Counted from the first letter of the stretch, positions 1-12,302 are shown. The stretch is 64,000 bases of DNA from Moniliella sp. 'wahieum' (GCA_003971905.1 RSEE01000070.1:126501-190500); one strand, 5' to 3'. Numbers and translations are program-made. The notes: generated from the sequence alone by a model not told the origin.

Positions 1-291
1 ATCTGCGATGACACTCGGGGGCGATTGAATGCAAGGACAGTGAGGGAACGTCAGGAGGTGCTGCACTTGCCACCAGCAAACCGGACTAACGTTGAGAAGG
101 GGAGGAGGGGTTGTGCTATCGACTAGCTCATCTTCTCCGACTTGATATGAAACTCAGTCGATCACGTTGATCGCACGTATACATGTCCCGTTCCACCCCT
201 GTCCTTCCAGGGTTAATTCAATGAGCTATTTGACGATGCCATTAACAGAAGCTAGGTGGTAGGTATGCAATAATTGAACTTAAGAACACGG

Positions 292-2062
292 TTAGGTGGC
301 CTGACCAATTGTGTCCATCGCGTCCAGACCATCGTCCCCGTCGTCTTCCACCGGGTAGGAAGGTACGACGCCATCCCAGAAGGCACACCAGGGTGTGGCA
401 TTCGAAATGAAGGCATGGGCCACGACTCGCGCTGCTGGAAGGGAGGGGGTATTGCTGCACTTGCCCGCGTTGCCCCGCTTGATTTCATGCGGAAGGGGAA
501 CGTGGTGCAGACGAACTAATTTGTCCTGGGCTACCGAAACGAACCGAGCCATGCTGCGCTTCGTGCTACGCCCGCTTTCTTCCCTCGCTCTCGCTCTCGC
601 TGGTAGGAGGTGGGAGAGTGAGCATGCTCGTCACGGTCCCGGCAGGGGCTTTGATGCGGGACACCTTCCCCGCCGACCAATCGACGAGATACGCCCCCGT
701 GTCGGTATCCGAAACATATACCAGCCCTGGTTGGGAAGCTGGGACCAAGATGGAGCGGATAGCGGGCCGAGGCTTGCCTGCCCCCAGGGTCGTGTGGGTG
801 CGCGAACCATGGGTCAGGATCGATTCCGACGCAGCCTTGGACACGTGGATCGCCTGTTGCTCTTGCGGCAGCGAACCAGGCGTCGCGCCAGCATGGTGAG
901 GCGGGAAGTCACGATGAAACTCAGGCGCATCCAGCTTGGCTCCCACTCCACCTAGCAATGCAAATTCAGCAATGTGGTAACCAGAGGTACTGGGCTCGGA
1001 CCGGGCCGATGCGGTGGCCGTCTTGGCCTTTTTGGGTTGTGGCTCGTCGTCCTTTGCTCCTCTTCAACTGGTAGGGGGAAAGGATTGGGGTCGTACACCC
1101 TCATTAACCCTGTCCTCGTTCCAGCCAGGACTAGGGTTCCAGGGGCAATGTGGGTGGGTCTTCAGCCGGTAGCATTTCGGCGGGTGGAACAAAGCGAGGG
1201 TGGTCAAATTGGGCTTGCGATCCATGCGCAACACATCGGGTGGCAGTCGTTTGGCTTGGTATACTTGTCCTGGCCATTTGGCTGGGATGGCACGGCCATA
1301 GGGACGACCACGTTTTCGCCCGCCGTTCCGATGTCGGGTGGCGAGGGCGGACGAACAACAGGGGATGAGGATGCCATGGACGTATCGTCCTCCGACAAGG
1401 AAGAGAAAGCGTCCGAAAGAGAAACAATTGTGAGGGGTACGTCTTGACCCCCAAAGGCAACATGTGTCACGCGCCCCTCCTGTTCGAGGAAGGCACTAGT
1501 CATCAGGGGATGGCTGGGGGTGGCAAGCATTATGGATTGGCGTCGACGGTCTGAGTGGCGCCCGGCTCAGTTGCGTCAAATCGCACCCTCCACAGCTCGC
1601 CATCGGACGCCATCATCCATACTACATCATCGGCCACAGCAGCAGCGAGCCAGCGGGTCTGGTTGACCTTGAATCTGGGCGAGTGGAACGCAAGCAGGAC
1701 CGCAGCGGGCTTAGGGGGGCCTGCACTGCTTTCGTCGTTCGAGGGGAGAAGGAAGACGTCCACCCGTCCATCACGGCGGCATGCAACACCCACACGGTTT
1801 CCAAGCAGAGTGCCGCGGACAAGAATCTGGATTGCACCCGATTTGACGGCTGGTGCTCCATGCTTTGCAGTCAGGTCCGAGGAGCGCAGGACGAGGCGGC
1901 TCGGGGTAAGGGCGGCGGCCGTGGCCGGGTCCAGGGGCCAGGGCCGGCGTCGAGGGGCACATCGACGACGGACAGGCCACCCTTGAGGTCGCCTACAACG
2001 AGGCGGTAGGAGGGCCCGGGACCAGGGGGGCTCGGGCCTCGGTCAGGTGCAGGCGGTGGCAT
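292..2062 (-). CDS. NSA1: NSA1/WDR74-like 60S ribosome biogenesis WD-repeat protein (frameshifted in assembly)
   Basis: This is a seven-bladed beta-propeller protein of the Nsa1/WDR74 family, a nucleolar factor of pre-60S ribosome assembly. Translated pieces lie in order on the minus strand. From the ATG at 2062 comes the first blade (LVVGDLKGGLSVVDVPL). A middle piece at 1793-1530 contains ACRRDGRVDVFLLP, and another at 1530-1204 contains GRVTHVAFGGQDVPL. The last blades (958-566, then 552-292) give YVSDTDTGAYLVDW, then KVSRIKAPAGTVTSM, then ARFVSVAQDKLVRLHH. These line up with the family's C-terminal pattern of a 'G-x-L-x-x-x-D' strand, 'R-x-x-G-x-x-K-G-x-x-G-S-V' and 'S-x-x-x-D-R-x-L-R'. 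The frame changes at least four times. The gene is divergent from SEC16, with 314 bp between the start codons. The family call rests mainly on the C-terminal third; another WD-repeat family is the alternative. Confidence 0.72.
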
Positions 2063-2376
2063 GGTGGCTCTGTGGTGGCTGTGGAGCGGGACTTGTGGAA
2101 ATGGGCTCTAGGGCCGCCGCTGGAAAAAAAAACCGCTGGCGGAATGCCAAGGGCGGAACGGGGGACGGCGGGTGGGGGGGGTTCTGCTCCACGCGGTTGA
2201 AAGTTGAAATGGGAGGCGATTGAGGGTGCATGCGAGCAAGATGGTTGCATGGGCCCAGAAGAGGCTGGCAGCGCACGGGGCAGTGTCCACGTGGGTCGCC
2301 CGGCGACGTGGCACAAGGAATGGAAAACGCATGGCTCGCCTTCCTCCGCGGACAGGCCACCTCCACCACAGCCACC
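2063..2376. promoter_or_regulatory. Shared divergent promoter of NSA1 and SEC16
   Basis: These 314 bp separate the two divergent start codons and hold no plausible gene. The SEC16 ATG at 2377 has a strong start context (ACAGCCACCATG). A CCACC/GGTGG-rich stretch lies on both sides of it. I see no clear TATA box. Confidence 0.5.
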
Positions 2377-5300
2377 ATGTCGACGCGGGGCCATGCGCGC
2401 CCGCTGAGCGTCGCCGACAGCTCGGCGCTGTTTGGCGGCCCAGCCTCGCAGGGTGTCGTCCTTTGGCGCCATCGACGAGGACGAGCCGGCTGAGCCGCAG
2501 GCGGCGGCGGCTCCGACGGCGCCTGGGGGCGCTGCCTCGGCGGTGGAGCAGGAGTACGCGGACTACTACCAGTACTACCAGCAGCAGGACAATGCCTACT
2601 CCTACGACCCCGCCCAGAACCCCTATGCAGCCCAGCCCCAGACTCAGCCCCAACCCCAGCCTCAACCCACAGCCTCCACCGCAGCTCCAACCCCAACCCC
2701 CGCCGAGCGCGTACAGCTACGATGCGCCGAGCAGCCGCGCCGGATCCCGCCTGGGCCGTTCGACGCTGCAGGGCAGTATGCATACGACTCGCCCGCACTC
2801 GCTCCCACCCGTTCCGCCCACCACCACCATAACAACCACAACCACAACCAGTTGGCGGCTGCCCTTGGTTCAAGTGCTTATCAACACCCGCTGAACCAGC
2901 CCCAGAGCAGTCGTATGGTGACTATTCTCAGTTCTATGCCCAGGACAATGCATACGCTGTGCCTGCGGGGCAGGCGTAGGCGCTGCTGCAGCGACACCGG
3001 CCCAGACAGGGCATGGGGGATATGACCCCCAGGCGTACAATTATTACGGCCAGAGTGCCTATGCGCCCCAGGGTCAAGCGCAAGCACATGCTCAACTCCA
3101 GAGCCAATACGCTCCTTCCCAGCCTGTGCAGCAGCAGACTCAAGGCCAAGCTCAAGGCCAGTATGGCCAAGGCTATGGCTACGGGTATGACCAGAAAATG
3201 GATATGACTATGGGGACCAGAACTATGCGCAGACACGCAAGCCTACGCACAGGGTACCCAGCCGTATTCACAGGACACCCAGGCTATGCACAGGACACCC
3301 AGCCTATGCACAACACCCAGCGTATGCGCAGGACAACCAAGCGTATGCCCATTCCTCCTCCGTGCCTGCTCAGCAACCACAAACCCAGCCCAGCCTGACC
3401 CGTATGCACCGGAGTACGCCCAATCGGCCGCTGATGCGGTAGCAGACGAGCAAAACTACGCGGCGTATTATGGGTACGGAAACGAGTATGCTCTTCCCAA
3501 TCAGAATCAGGCTCAAGTCGCAGCCCCAACTCAAGCTCCTGTTGTGCCTGCGGCTCACGCTCAGCCTGATCCGTACGCTTCTGCCTCACCTGCGCAAGCC
3601 GCCCCTGCTCCTCCGCCCAAAGGCCCACCTCGTGCCCCGCCCAAAGCTCAGCCTCCTCCCCGGGCTCAGCCCTCAGCCCCCTCCGGTGCAAAGCCAGTAC
3701 AGCCCCGTCAGACCCCCGTATCGGTATCTGCGCGACACCCATTCAGGCGTCTGCCCCTCCTCGGGGGCTTCCGTCGCAGGTCTCTCGCCCGCCTTCTACT
3801 CGGACGGTTGCCTCGCCTGCGCTCTCAGCGCGCGCACCTCCGAAGCCAGCAAACTTGGCCAAGCCCCCCTCGGCCCCTTCGGCGGTATCGGCCAAGCCAG
3901 GTGTGGTCTCTCCTCCGCTCGCGAATCGCGATCTAATGCCACATCTCCTGCTCCTTCGATGCATGGTCCCGGCGTAGCCTCCCCCCCTCTCTACTCGTGG
4001 ACCGTCGACTCGCCCACCCATGCGCGGCCCGCCCAATCGCACCCCTGTGGGAGTTCTGTCCCCTCCTACACGACCTGCGGCGTCATTGGGCTCGGTTCTT
4101 TCTCCACCGTCTAAGCCCTTGCGACCGACTCAAGGCCAAAGCGCCCCTACACCTCGCTTCGGCCCTAAAGTACGTCGTCCGTCCTGTACTACAATGTGTG
4201 CAAAACTGACCCTTCTACTCAGGCATCGGCCACTCCAGCAGTCCAACCTCCGGCGGCGTCCGCGGGTCCCGCTGCAGCTGCAGCTCCTTCTTCAGCTTCA
4301 GGCCTGGGTCTGGGACCAACCCACCCCCAGCACCGCCTGCGGGGCCAGAGCCCGACGCGGCGATTGCACCTCCCACCCCCGCCACCCCCACTACCCGCCC
4401 CTGTTCCTCCTGCGGGCCCTCCGCGTGGTCCTCCCTCTCGCGGAGGCCCGCCTCCCGGTCGCGGTGCGAGAGGTGGCGCTCGCGCCCCACTCAGAGGGGG
4501 AAGAGGGTCTTACCTCCTCCTGGAACGCAACCTCCTTCGGCTCCGATCGCACCGCAGGAACGTACCCCTCAAGCACGCCCCGTGCCCGAGGCTGATGCGG
4601 TTCCCTCGGCCCCCCCCAGGCGCCACCGGCCGCAGAGTCCGCGGCACTGATGACTCGTGTGCCCACCGCTCCCTCCGAAGCACCTTCCTCACCCCAAACG
4701 GCGGCCTCGGTGTCTATACGTTCCCCGTTATCTTGGCAGCCCTTTCGCCTCCCATGCCGGCCAAGCGACAGGTTCCGTTCCGTGCGCCGCCTGGCAACCT
4801 GCAGCTCCTCCGTCAGCTGTGCAGCGTGGCCCCATGCCCCCGCCAACCAGTCGCCCCCGCCAAGGGTCCGTCACGTCGACCACAAGCAACACGACTATTG
4901 GCACGTCGATTACTGGGTTCAACTTGCCGCCGCCGCAGGAGCCTGCGCCGTCGCTGACGGCCTCGCATTCGCTTGCTACCGTCATCCCTTCGCCCGTCGG
5001 CGAAAGCGAAGAAACGACAGAGTATCTCGCGGAGCATACGCACCCCGTCGATTCGGCTCCGTACGAGCAGGTGAATACCAACCCGACCGTATGCCCAGCA
5101 AGGTACTTTACCCTACTGGTGAGGAACAAGCCTACCCTGCTCCCGGGGAGCCAACGCACGCTACCGATGGTGTGCAGTCCTACGACTACGCCACTGATGG
5201 TCAAGAGTACGCTGCCCAAGCATCACAGACCCGTACGCCACCGCATACATGGTGAGGGCCAAGACGTGTACGCTCCTGAAGACCAACGCACGCTACTGAG

Positions 5301-8300
5301 GGCGAGCAGTATGCACCTGAAGGTGAGCAGTATGCACCTGAGGGTGAACAGTACGCACTGAAGGTGAGCATACGCGCGGAGTAGAGTACGCCGCTCAGAG
5401 AGCAGTATGCGCTGAAGTGATCAGTACGGCCGCTCAGGGAGAGCAGTATGCACCTGAGTGAGTACGCCGCTCAGAAGAACAGTACGCACCTGAAGGTGAA
5501 CAATATGCACCTGAGGGTGAGCAGTACGCACCTGAAGGTGAACATATGCACCTGAGGGTGAGCAGTATGCACCTGAGGGTGAGCAGTATGCACCTGAGGG
5601 TGAGCAGTATGCACCTGAGGTGAGCAGTATGCCACGAGGAGGAGTATCTTGCTCAAGGCCAGTACCCGGCCGAAGGCGAGCACGTCGCCGACCAACAGCA
5701 GCCTTACACTACCGAAGACGCACAGTATACGACAGAGTATGGGGCAGAGTATGCACCTACAGAAGGGTATGACCCAGCGGCTCAACCCGAGCAGGAGCAT
5801 CTGGGACCCGACGAAGACTACGCCACGGCACCTCCAGCTCCCTTCCCCGTCGCTTCTCCTTATACCCAGCCGTATGAGTACGAAGCGGAGGGCTGCCGCT
5901 GACCCCGGGCAGGAGTATGCGGAAGATGCGTACGGTGCTGAGGAAGGGTATGCTGGACAACAAGGCGAGTATCCTGCTCAAGATGGCGAATATGCTCCTC
6001 AAGAGGGCGAATATGCTCCTCAGGATGGGAGTATGCTCTCCAAGAGGGCGAGTATGCTGCTCAAGAGGGTGAGTATGCTGCTCAAGATGGCCAGTACGCA
6101 CCTCAAGAGGGTCATATGCGCAAGAGGGCGAGTATGCGCCTCAATATGGTGAGTACGCTGTACAGCAGGGTGAGTACCAAGACGGCCAATATGCGCAAGA
6201 AGGCGAGTACGCACAAGAAGGAGAGTACGCACAAGAAGGAGAGTACGCACAAGAAGGCGAGTATGAAACCAGGGAAGGGGCCGATCTTGCTGCTCCCAAG
6301 GGTGAGCCCAAGACTGAGGGAGACGACTTGGCAGGTCAACCGTCACAGGAAGCATATGATCCGTATGCCCCACAGGATACGGAGCAGGCCTATGCCCCGG
6401 CTGCATCCGAGGAGCAGAACGCACACGCGTCGGCTCCAGTCGCAGGGTATGGCGAGCACTACCAACCGGAGCAATACACCCAGCAGGAAGAGTATCCTCA
6501 GGACGCGCAAAGCTATCCTCATGATGGCCAGCCCATGGGTCAAGAGGGGGAGTATGGTGCCGAGGAAGGGTACCCCGACCCCGCATACACTGATCAAGAT
6601 GGCCAGTACGCGACGCAAGAGGGCCAGTATGCACCCCAACAAGAGTATGCGGCCCAGGAGGGGTCGTACGACGTCCAAGATGGATATGGCGCCGAAGCAG
6701 GCGCTTATGCCCCCGAGGGTCAGCAACAAGCCGGCCCAGTGCTGGACGAATCGGTGGCGATGGACGGTTACGCGCCTGATTCCCAAGCCGCCGCAGTTGG
6801 CGCACAGGATGGGTATGCATCTACGGATGCTTACGGTGTTGCACAGGACCCATATGCGCCTGTTGATCCTTATGCTCCGGCGGATCCGTACGCACCAGTC
6901 GATGCGTATCAAGGCCAAGGCTATGGCGGGTACGAGGACCAATCGCGCGAGCTCGGAGCTGGTGGATTGACGGCTACCCTCCTGCCGGTGAAGCTGGCAC
7001 GGCAGGATATGACATGTATGGCGGCGGTGACTATGCCCCTACGGGTATGCCACTCAAGGTCTGCCGGATGTGTTGGAGGAGCATCGCCGCCCACGGCCCA
7101 TCGTATCATTTGGTCCCGCTGGCCAGGTGGTTACCGTCTTCCCTGGCGCTGCCTTGCCGTCGGGTATGGGCAAGGGCACGCTAGCGCACATCCATCAGAT
7201 GCGTGAATTCCTTCCTGGCTCTTCGTACGGTCGACTGTTCGACCTGGACGACATAACGACCCCTCCCTTTGAGCGTCCGCGCCTTCAGGGGCCCTGTCTC
7301 GCGCCACGGGCGCTGGTGGCGCCACCATCAAGGCCAAGAAGGCTGCCCTGATGCAATTGTTGCAAGGCAAGGTTGACGAGGCAAAGAAGGCGGTGCAGTA
7401 TCTCCGCTCCCACTCATCGTCCGCACGTAGCATGCCTCGGAGTCGCGCTGCTACCCCCCCACCCCTACGGTAGTCCAACAGGAGCCTTCGCCAGAGGGGG
7501 TTAGCGAGGCTGATTTGATGGAAGATCGCATCTTGCTTCTTCAGATCATCGTCATTCTCCTCCAACACGATGGTGGTGTGGCCAATCCGTACGTATTCCC
7601 CTCTGATTGAGCAACGCCGACTAGTTGATCTGACCTTTTTGATGTGAACAGAACTGCGTTTGATGATGCAGTCGCTGGCTTGCTCCGAGAAGCAGCAGTC
7701 AGTCGGCGACAAGCAGTGCCCGCCTCAGCCGCCCCAGCGATTGGTTCTACAGCACCCGGTGCTCCCACCTTGGCTTTGAACGGACACAATGTCAATAAGC
7801 TGGTATCCGACGAGCAGGGTTCCCATGCTACTGTCTTGGCCGAGTTGGAAGGTCTTTTGATGCATGGCCAGCGGCGCGATGCTCTTACTCTGGCCGTCAA
7901 TGCCGGCCTGTTTGACCATGCGCTGGTCATTGCTTCGTCACTCGACAAGGATATTTGGCGTGAGACGGTGGAAAATTCATCTCACACACGGCCTGATGGA
8001 CGGTCGGCACCCGAGGATGATGCGCTGGAGCCCCCTCAACCCGCTTATATGGGCTCGCGTCGCAGTAGTGCCGCCAATTCGGCTGCCACGGCCGCGACGG
8101 GCGTGACGGTGAACTTGAGTCCCAATCTGCGTTTGAGCCAGGCAGACCTCCAAGTGGCCTACTCGCCACCTTGCTGGTCAAAACCCCGGATGGGTGAAGA
8201 ACTTTTTCTCGCACCAATGCTTGGGAGAGGATGCCCATGCCGTTTGGCCCGCTGCCGCTGCTCTGATCCTCAGCACTCGCGCCAAGGGAGACACCTCATC

Positions 8301-10359
8301 TTTACTCGCCATGGGCGATGGTCTGCGTGCGCAGGGCCGCTTTGTGGCTGCCCAGTTCTTGTTTCCTTCTCGCACCTCCCCAGATTGTGTTCGGCAATGC
8401 GGAGCAAGGGGCTCGCATCACGCTCATTGGCTCGGACAACCCGCTACAGGACTTCTGTTTCCGTCGCAACGTCGACCACATTTGCCTCACCGAAATCGTC
8501 GAATTTGCGTTGTCACTCGCGCCTGTACCTAAAGGGGCAGAACCGTTGCAGGTCTTCCGCACCTTCAAGCATACAAGCTTTTACATGCGTATCAGCTTGC
8601 GGAGGCAGGTGAGACGGCCGCCGCCAGCAAGTATTGCGACGCCATCTCCACTGCTATCAAAGCGGCTGCGCCCACCAAGTCCATTCCCCCTGGCGCGCCT
8701 CAACCTGGTGGAGGGTACTACCATGTGACGCTGCTTGAGCAACTTAAAGAGGCATCGATGCTCTTTGCCCCCCCATTCGCAAGGAAAGTCGTCTTGGACA
8801 ACCAAGATCCAGCGCCCGACTATGGATGGGATGGGTGGCGCCCTGGAGGGCTTCTTGACCAAGTTCATCGCTGGTGACGACGAGCAGACTTCCCCCACGA
8901 AACCCGACAAGGCTGGCCCCAAGGAGGAGTCTGAGGAGATTGGCCCCTTCTCTCACTTTAGTGCCATCACTCCCGCATCGAGCTGTGGGGGCACCCGAGC
9001 GCGCTCCTTCCGCACTTAGCCTGCGCGCGCCCTCGCCGTACCAGCGGGCACCGTCAGCTCAATCGTGCACCATCCCAACCTTCTCCTCACGCCTCTAGGT
9101 GCACCTCCTCGACCGTCGGAGTTGGGTCGTTCGTCTATGGCGACTGAATCGTCCGTCACACCCTTCCACACGGCTGGGCCTTCCCGTGCTACGAGCCCTA
9201 GCCCGTACGCCCCAGGCGCGTCGGTCGTTGATCCGTACGCTCCCCATGGGGGCCAATCGGCGATGGACCCTTACGCGCCAGGAGCTGATGCGGGTGAGGC
9301 GGCAGGTGACCCGTATGCGCCGGGAGCTGATGCTGGGCAGGCAGAAGTCGACCCTTATGCGCCGGCACCTCAAACGGGAGTTTGGACGGAAGATCAGCCG
9401 GATGCGTATGCACTCGGGCCCGACTCGCACCCCATGGAGAATGATTTGACGGTTGTGCCGGATGACCGAGCCGAGACACCTCAACCTCAACCTTCGTCAA
9501 CGGGCCACGAAACCGCGTTGACAGCTGCAGAGGAGACTCCATTGTCAGGCTCGGTCGACGAGTACGAGGATGCGCCCATGGACGGCGAGAATGCCGAGCC
9601 CAACTCGGACGGTTTCCTGCAGATGGCAGCCGTGCCGGACTTTGGCGTAGCATCTTCATCTGAGCCTCAACATGAAGAGCGGGAGGAGGAGACGATGACG
9701 ACCTGGGCCTAGGCAACGCTGCCAACAGCAGCCAGGATAAGGATGCGAAGGCCGAACAGAAAAAGCGGAGGAGGCCGCCAAGGCGCGTGAAGCTGAGGAA
9801 AAGGCCAAGAACGGGGGAGGATGGCTGAGTCGCCTGTTTACCAAAAAGCAAACATGACGGAGGATGGCAAGCCAGTGTACAAGGCTCATCTGGGAGGTGA
9901 GAAGACGAGGTACTACGACAAGGAACTCAAGCGCTGGATCAAGCCTGGGCAGGAAGACGAAGTCGCTGCCTCGGCTACGCCGCCCCCCCCGTGGACCGGG
10001 CAAGTCAGTGCCCAAGTCCGAGCCAGCGACAAGGGTTGGGACGCCGGCCGGCGCGCCCGCCGGCCATGACGGTGCCACTCCTTCAGGTCCTCCTCGTGCC
10101 ACTTCCTCTTTGGCAGGGAGGGAAGACCATGCGGCTCTTCAGCCCCCACAAACGCCAGCTCCGCCCGCTGGCCCGGCGGCCAAGTCAGCACCTGCCTCTA
10201 CCGCCGGGTCGGGGCCGCCTTCGTCCTCAGCGACGCCTACGCGCCGGGCACACAGACCCCTACCCCGTCACAGCACCGGGTGAGCCGACGCCTGGTCCCC
10301 CGCGTGCGGGGCGCAACAAGAAAAAGCCGCTGAACCGTCGCTATGTCCCCCTTAGCTAG
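2377..10359 (+). CDS. SEC16: SEC16, COPII coat assembly scaffold at ER exit sites (multiple assembly frameshifts)
   Basis: Sec16 organises ER exit sites and binds Sar1, Sec23, Sec24 and the Sec13/31 coat. The N-terminus (MSTRGHARPLSVADSSALFG from 2377) is followed by about 4.5 kb of disordered Q/Y/P/E-rich sequence with tandem repeats. The central conserved domain lies at about 7065-7560 (RPIVSFGPAGQVVTVFPGA, then LMQLLQGKVDEAKKAVQYL). An intron at 7589-7651 joins VANP to TAFDDAVAGLL. The alpha-solenoid ACE1 domain follows at about 7660-8740 (LEGLLMHGQRRDALTLAVNA, GLFDHALVIASSLDKDIWR, HACRNVDHICLTEIVEFALSL-like end). The conserved C-terminal tail is at 9850-9960 (DGKPVYKAHLG, YYDKELKRWIKPGQ) and ends KKPLNRRYVPLS. 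At 9690-9860 three shifts are each repaired by adding one G, so they are probably sequence errors. The length fits large basidiomycete Sec16. Confidence 0.9.
5304..5640 (+). repeat. 21-nt coding tandem repeat (EQYAPEG) inside SEC16
   Basis: A 21-base unit encoding E-Q-Y-A-P-E-G repeats about 12-15 times, most regularly at 5480-5630, in the disordered N-terminal half of SEC16. Several units are one base short, which breaks the frame. The A/G third-position differences between units (tat/tac, gaa/gag) preserve the amino acids. That indicates selection on the protein repeat rather than recent DNA slippage alone. Confidence 0.9.
5960..6265 (+). repeat. Second coding repeat block in SEC16 (GEYAPQE, then 18-nt EYAQEG)
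   Basis: A 21-base unit encoding G-E-Y-A-P/A-Q-E/D runs from about 5960 to 6180. It passes into a near-perfect 18-base unit (E-Y-A-Q-E-G) with three or four copies at 6205-6260. Degenerate relatives (GQYA, EYAAQEG) continue to about 6720. The block is acidic and tyrosine-rich, like the 5.3-kb block, and probably arose from the same ancestral motif. Confidence 0.88.
7589..7651 (+). other. SEC16 intron, 63 nt
   Basis: The donor is GTACGT and the acceptor is GAACAG, with GATCTGACC as branch site. Splicing joins the reading frame as GVANP-TAFDDAVAGLL, which restores the start of the ACE1 solenoid. Confidence 0.85.
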
Positions 10360-10955
10360 GAGGGCCCACACTCCCTTTCTATCGCCTGTTTCTCCCTTTG
10401 CCCTTACCACCCCCCCCCCCCCCGCGTGCAATAGCACGTGCTGGTGCGGGCACGCTCCGCACCTGTGCTGGCTGCTGGCCAATTGCTGCTGGCGGTGCAA
10501 AACGTACTAAATGCCAAAATGAATCCACAATGTCTCGTCTCAGATCTCAGGCTTGAAGGTAGTACTTGCATCGAGCTTTGCCATATGGCCTCCTGAGGTC
10601 CAACCAAGATCCTATTGCACTGATCTACCCGTGTTGATCCTGCTGTGTTGCTGGGGAGGAGCACTGGCCTCTCCCAAAGTCCAGATGGCATCGATGGCAG
10701 AATAGAAAGATTGAAAGTGAAATCGCGTTTCCATATGCGACCCTTCCCCGCCAGGAGTGGGGCCGACTGGCAGGCAATGAGCTTAGGCACCCCCCACCCT
10801 CACAGAGAGCAGCACCTGCGATCCGCCACTGTCAACGTCTTCCATCTACCGTTGGCCATGGTTTCCCTCGAGTGTGGGTGCTATGGGTGTGGTTCGCTAT
10901 CCCCTTCTGTCTGATAGTGCGATGTTGGACGCGGAGGCACACGTTCACTATATAT
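10360..10955. other. Intergenic, SEC16 3' region
   Basis: There is no supported gene here. The region contains a run of about 15 cytosines near 10410-10424 and an AT-rich transition (ACTATATATATGAC) just before the SAR1-like pseudogene. Confidence 0.6.
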
Positions 10956-11560
10956 ATGACACGCTTTCTCTCCGCTTTAATTTGCGTTTGGTACACCAAA
11001 TTTAAGACGGCCAAGGATCTCTTCCTTGACGTGGGCGATGCCAGCAATAAGACGAAGCTGCGGCACATGCTGAAGAATGATGACCTGGCCACCCCAGGCC
11101 ACACTCCATCCAATACTTTTTCGTACCTTTTGGGTTGGCTGGGTGTGCAACTCGCGGCCTACGACTTGGGAGGTCACGTGCAAGCACCCCGCCTGTGTGG
11201 ATGGGCTACTTGCACGAGGTCGACAGACAGCGTTACTGTAGGTACTAGTCGTCCGCATGGTTGTTTCCTCCGACATTATCCCGCTTGGAGAGCGACATAA
11301 AAAGCTCGAATGGCTTCTTGCCATTGGGGAGCTTGCCAAGGTGCCCTTCTTTATCCTTGGTAACAGATTGACTTTTCTTGCGCGGTCTCCACGGAGTGGT
11401 GAGCTACGTCTCGTGGTTGGCCTTACTATATAATGCCAAACCATAGGTAAAGACAATGTGCTTCCCAACGACGTTCTCCCTAGAGATCTGCATGTCCTCT
11501 GTCGGTGGGCGCAAAGAGGATACGACAAGGGGTTCTACTGGTTCTTCCTATTCTTGCGTC
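10956..11560 (+). pseudogene. Decayed SAR1-like small GTPase
   Basis: Sar1 is the GTPase that starts COPII coat assembly. Similarity covers the whole protein in collinear order. The N-terminal part reads FLSALICVWYTKFKTAKDLF at 10956-11020. The P-loop/switch 1 region includes RHMLKNDDLATP. Switch 2 is well kept (AAYDLGGHVQAPRL, about 11150-11200). The region before G4 reads LLAIGELAKVPFFILGN (about 11300-11360). The C-terminal part reads QTIGKDNVLP, then QRGYDKGFYW (about 11440-11550). The copy is dead by sequence. The P-loop glycine-lysine pattern (normally G-L-D-N-A-G-K-T-T) reads D-V-G-D-A-S-N-K-T-K. The N-K-x-D specificity motif reads N-R-L-T. Stops and several frame changes occur. The lesions include substitutions at catalytic sites, unlike the single-base losses in neighbouring genes. 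The copy lies 0.6 kb after SEC16, whose product binds Sar1. Confidence 0.85.
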
Positions 11561-12302
11561 CCTGTACCTCGTCTGCCGCAGAAAATTTCTGGGAACACTG
11601 ACTACACCTCTCGGTTGTATTTGAACACCCTCATCCATGCGCCTCTGCCCTTCAACTTTTTTCTCGGATCTTACCAATCAGAGGGTAATACGACTTTGAC
11701 GTGGGTTGTCTTACGCTGCTTTGTCGATGGACTCGCGTTTCCTCTGCCCATTCTTGATCGGGTTGCTTTTCGTATTCAACTTTTCTGCAAATTTCCTAAC
11801 TAAAGGCAAAACACTACTGCTGCGCGCCTGCATTATGGCCCACATTATATGCCACCTACAGACGGGGTGGTAATGACTGCCAAAAGTTCATGGATTGAAA
11901 CGGGTGGGCAGCAATTGCGAGCACATTGCACCCGTGTGTACTACGATCGAAAGGGACTAGCTATAAAGGAGTAGGCAACTGGGTGTTCCGAATGGGTGCT
12001 GTGGGCGCTGCTGGGAAATAAATGGATTGCCTCCGCAGACACAGGCCTCTGTGGTCTCGCACTGAGACTGCGCTTTAAATTAAGTCGCTTCCCTCGTGCA
12101 GCGACGCTATATTCCAGTCTCCGACGGGAGCACACAGGCCAGTACCACAGCGATTTTAATTTTGCCCACACTTAGTACGAGATGAGATCTCAGACTCTCA
12201 AGAGGGCAGCCGTCGACAACGTGAGACACTAGTACACCACCACTATCCTATAGAACCTATTTTTTCTGGGCGTATGCGTATAATGCATATACGTATGGCC
12301 TT
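11561..12302. other. Intergenic, upstream of the kinase
   Basis: I see no coding signal. The stretch is AT-richer than its surroundings and ends in a TATA-type promoter. Confidence 0.55.

Noticed and set aside
6020-6820. 266-codon minus-strand ORF with His/Leu/Pro repeats
   Set aside because: It is the exact complement of the SEC16 tandem repeats, so its periodicity is inherited from them.
2377-10359. SEC16 as a string of separate small genes
   Set aside because: Conserved domains appear in the correct Sec16 order across the fragments, and single-base repairs join them.
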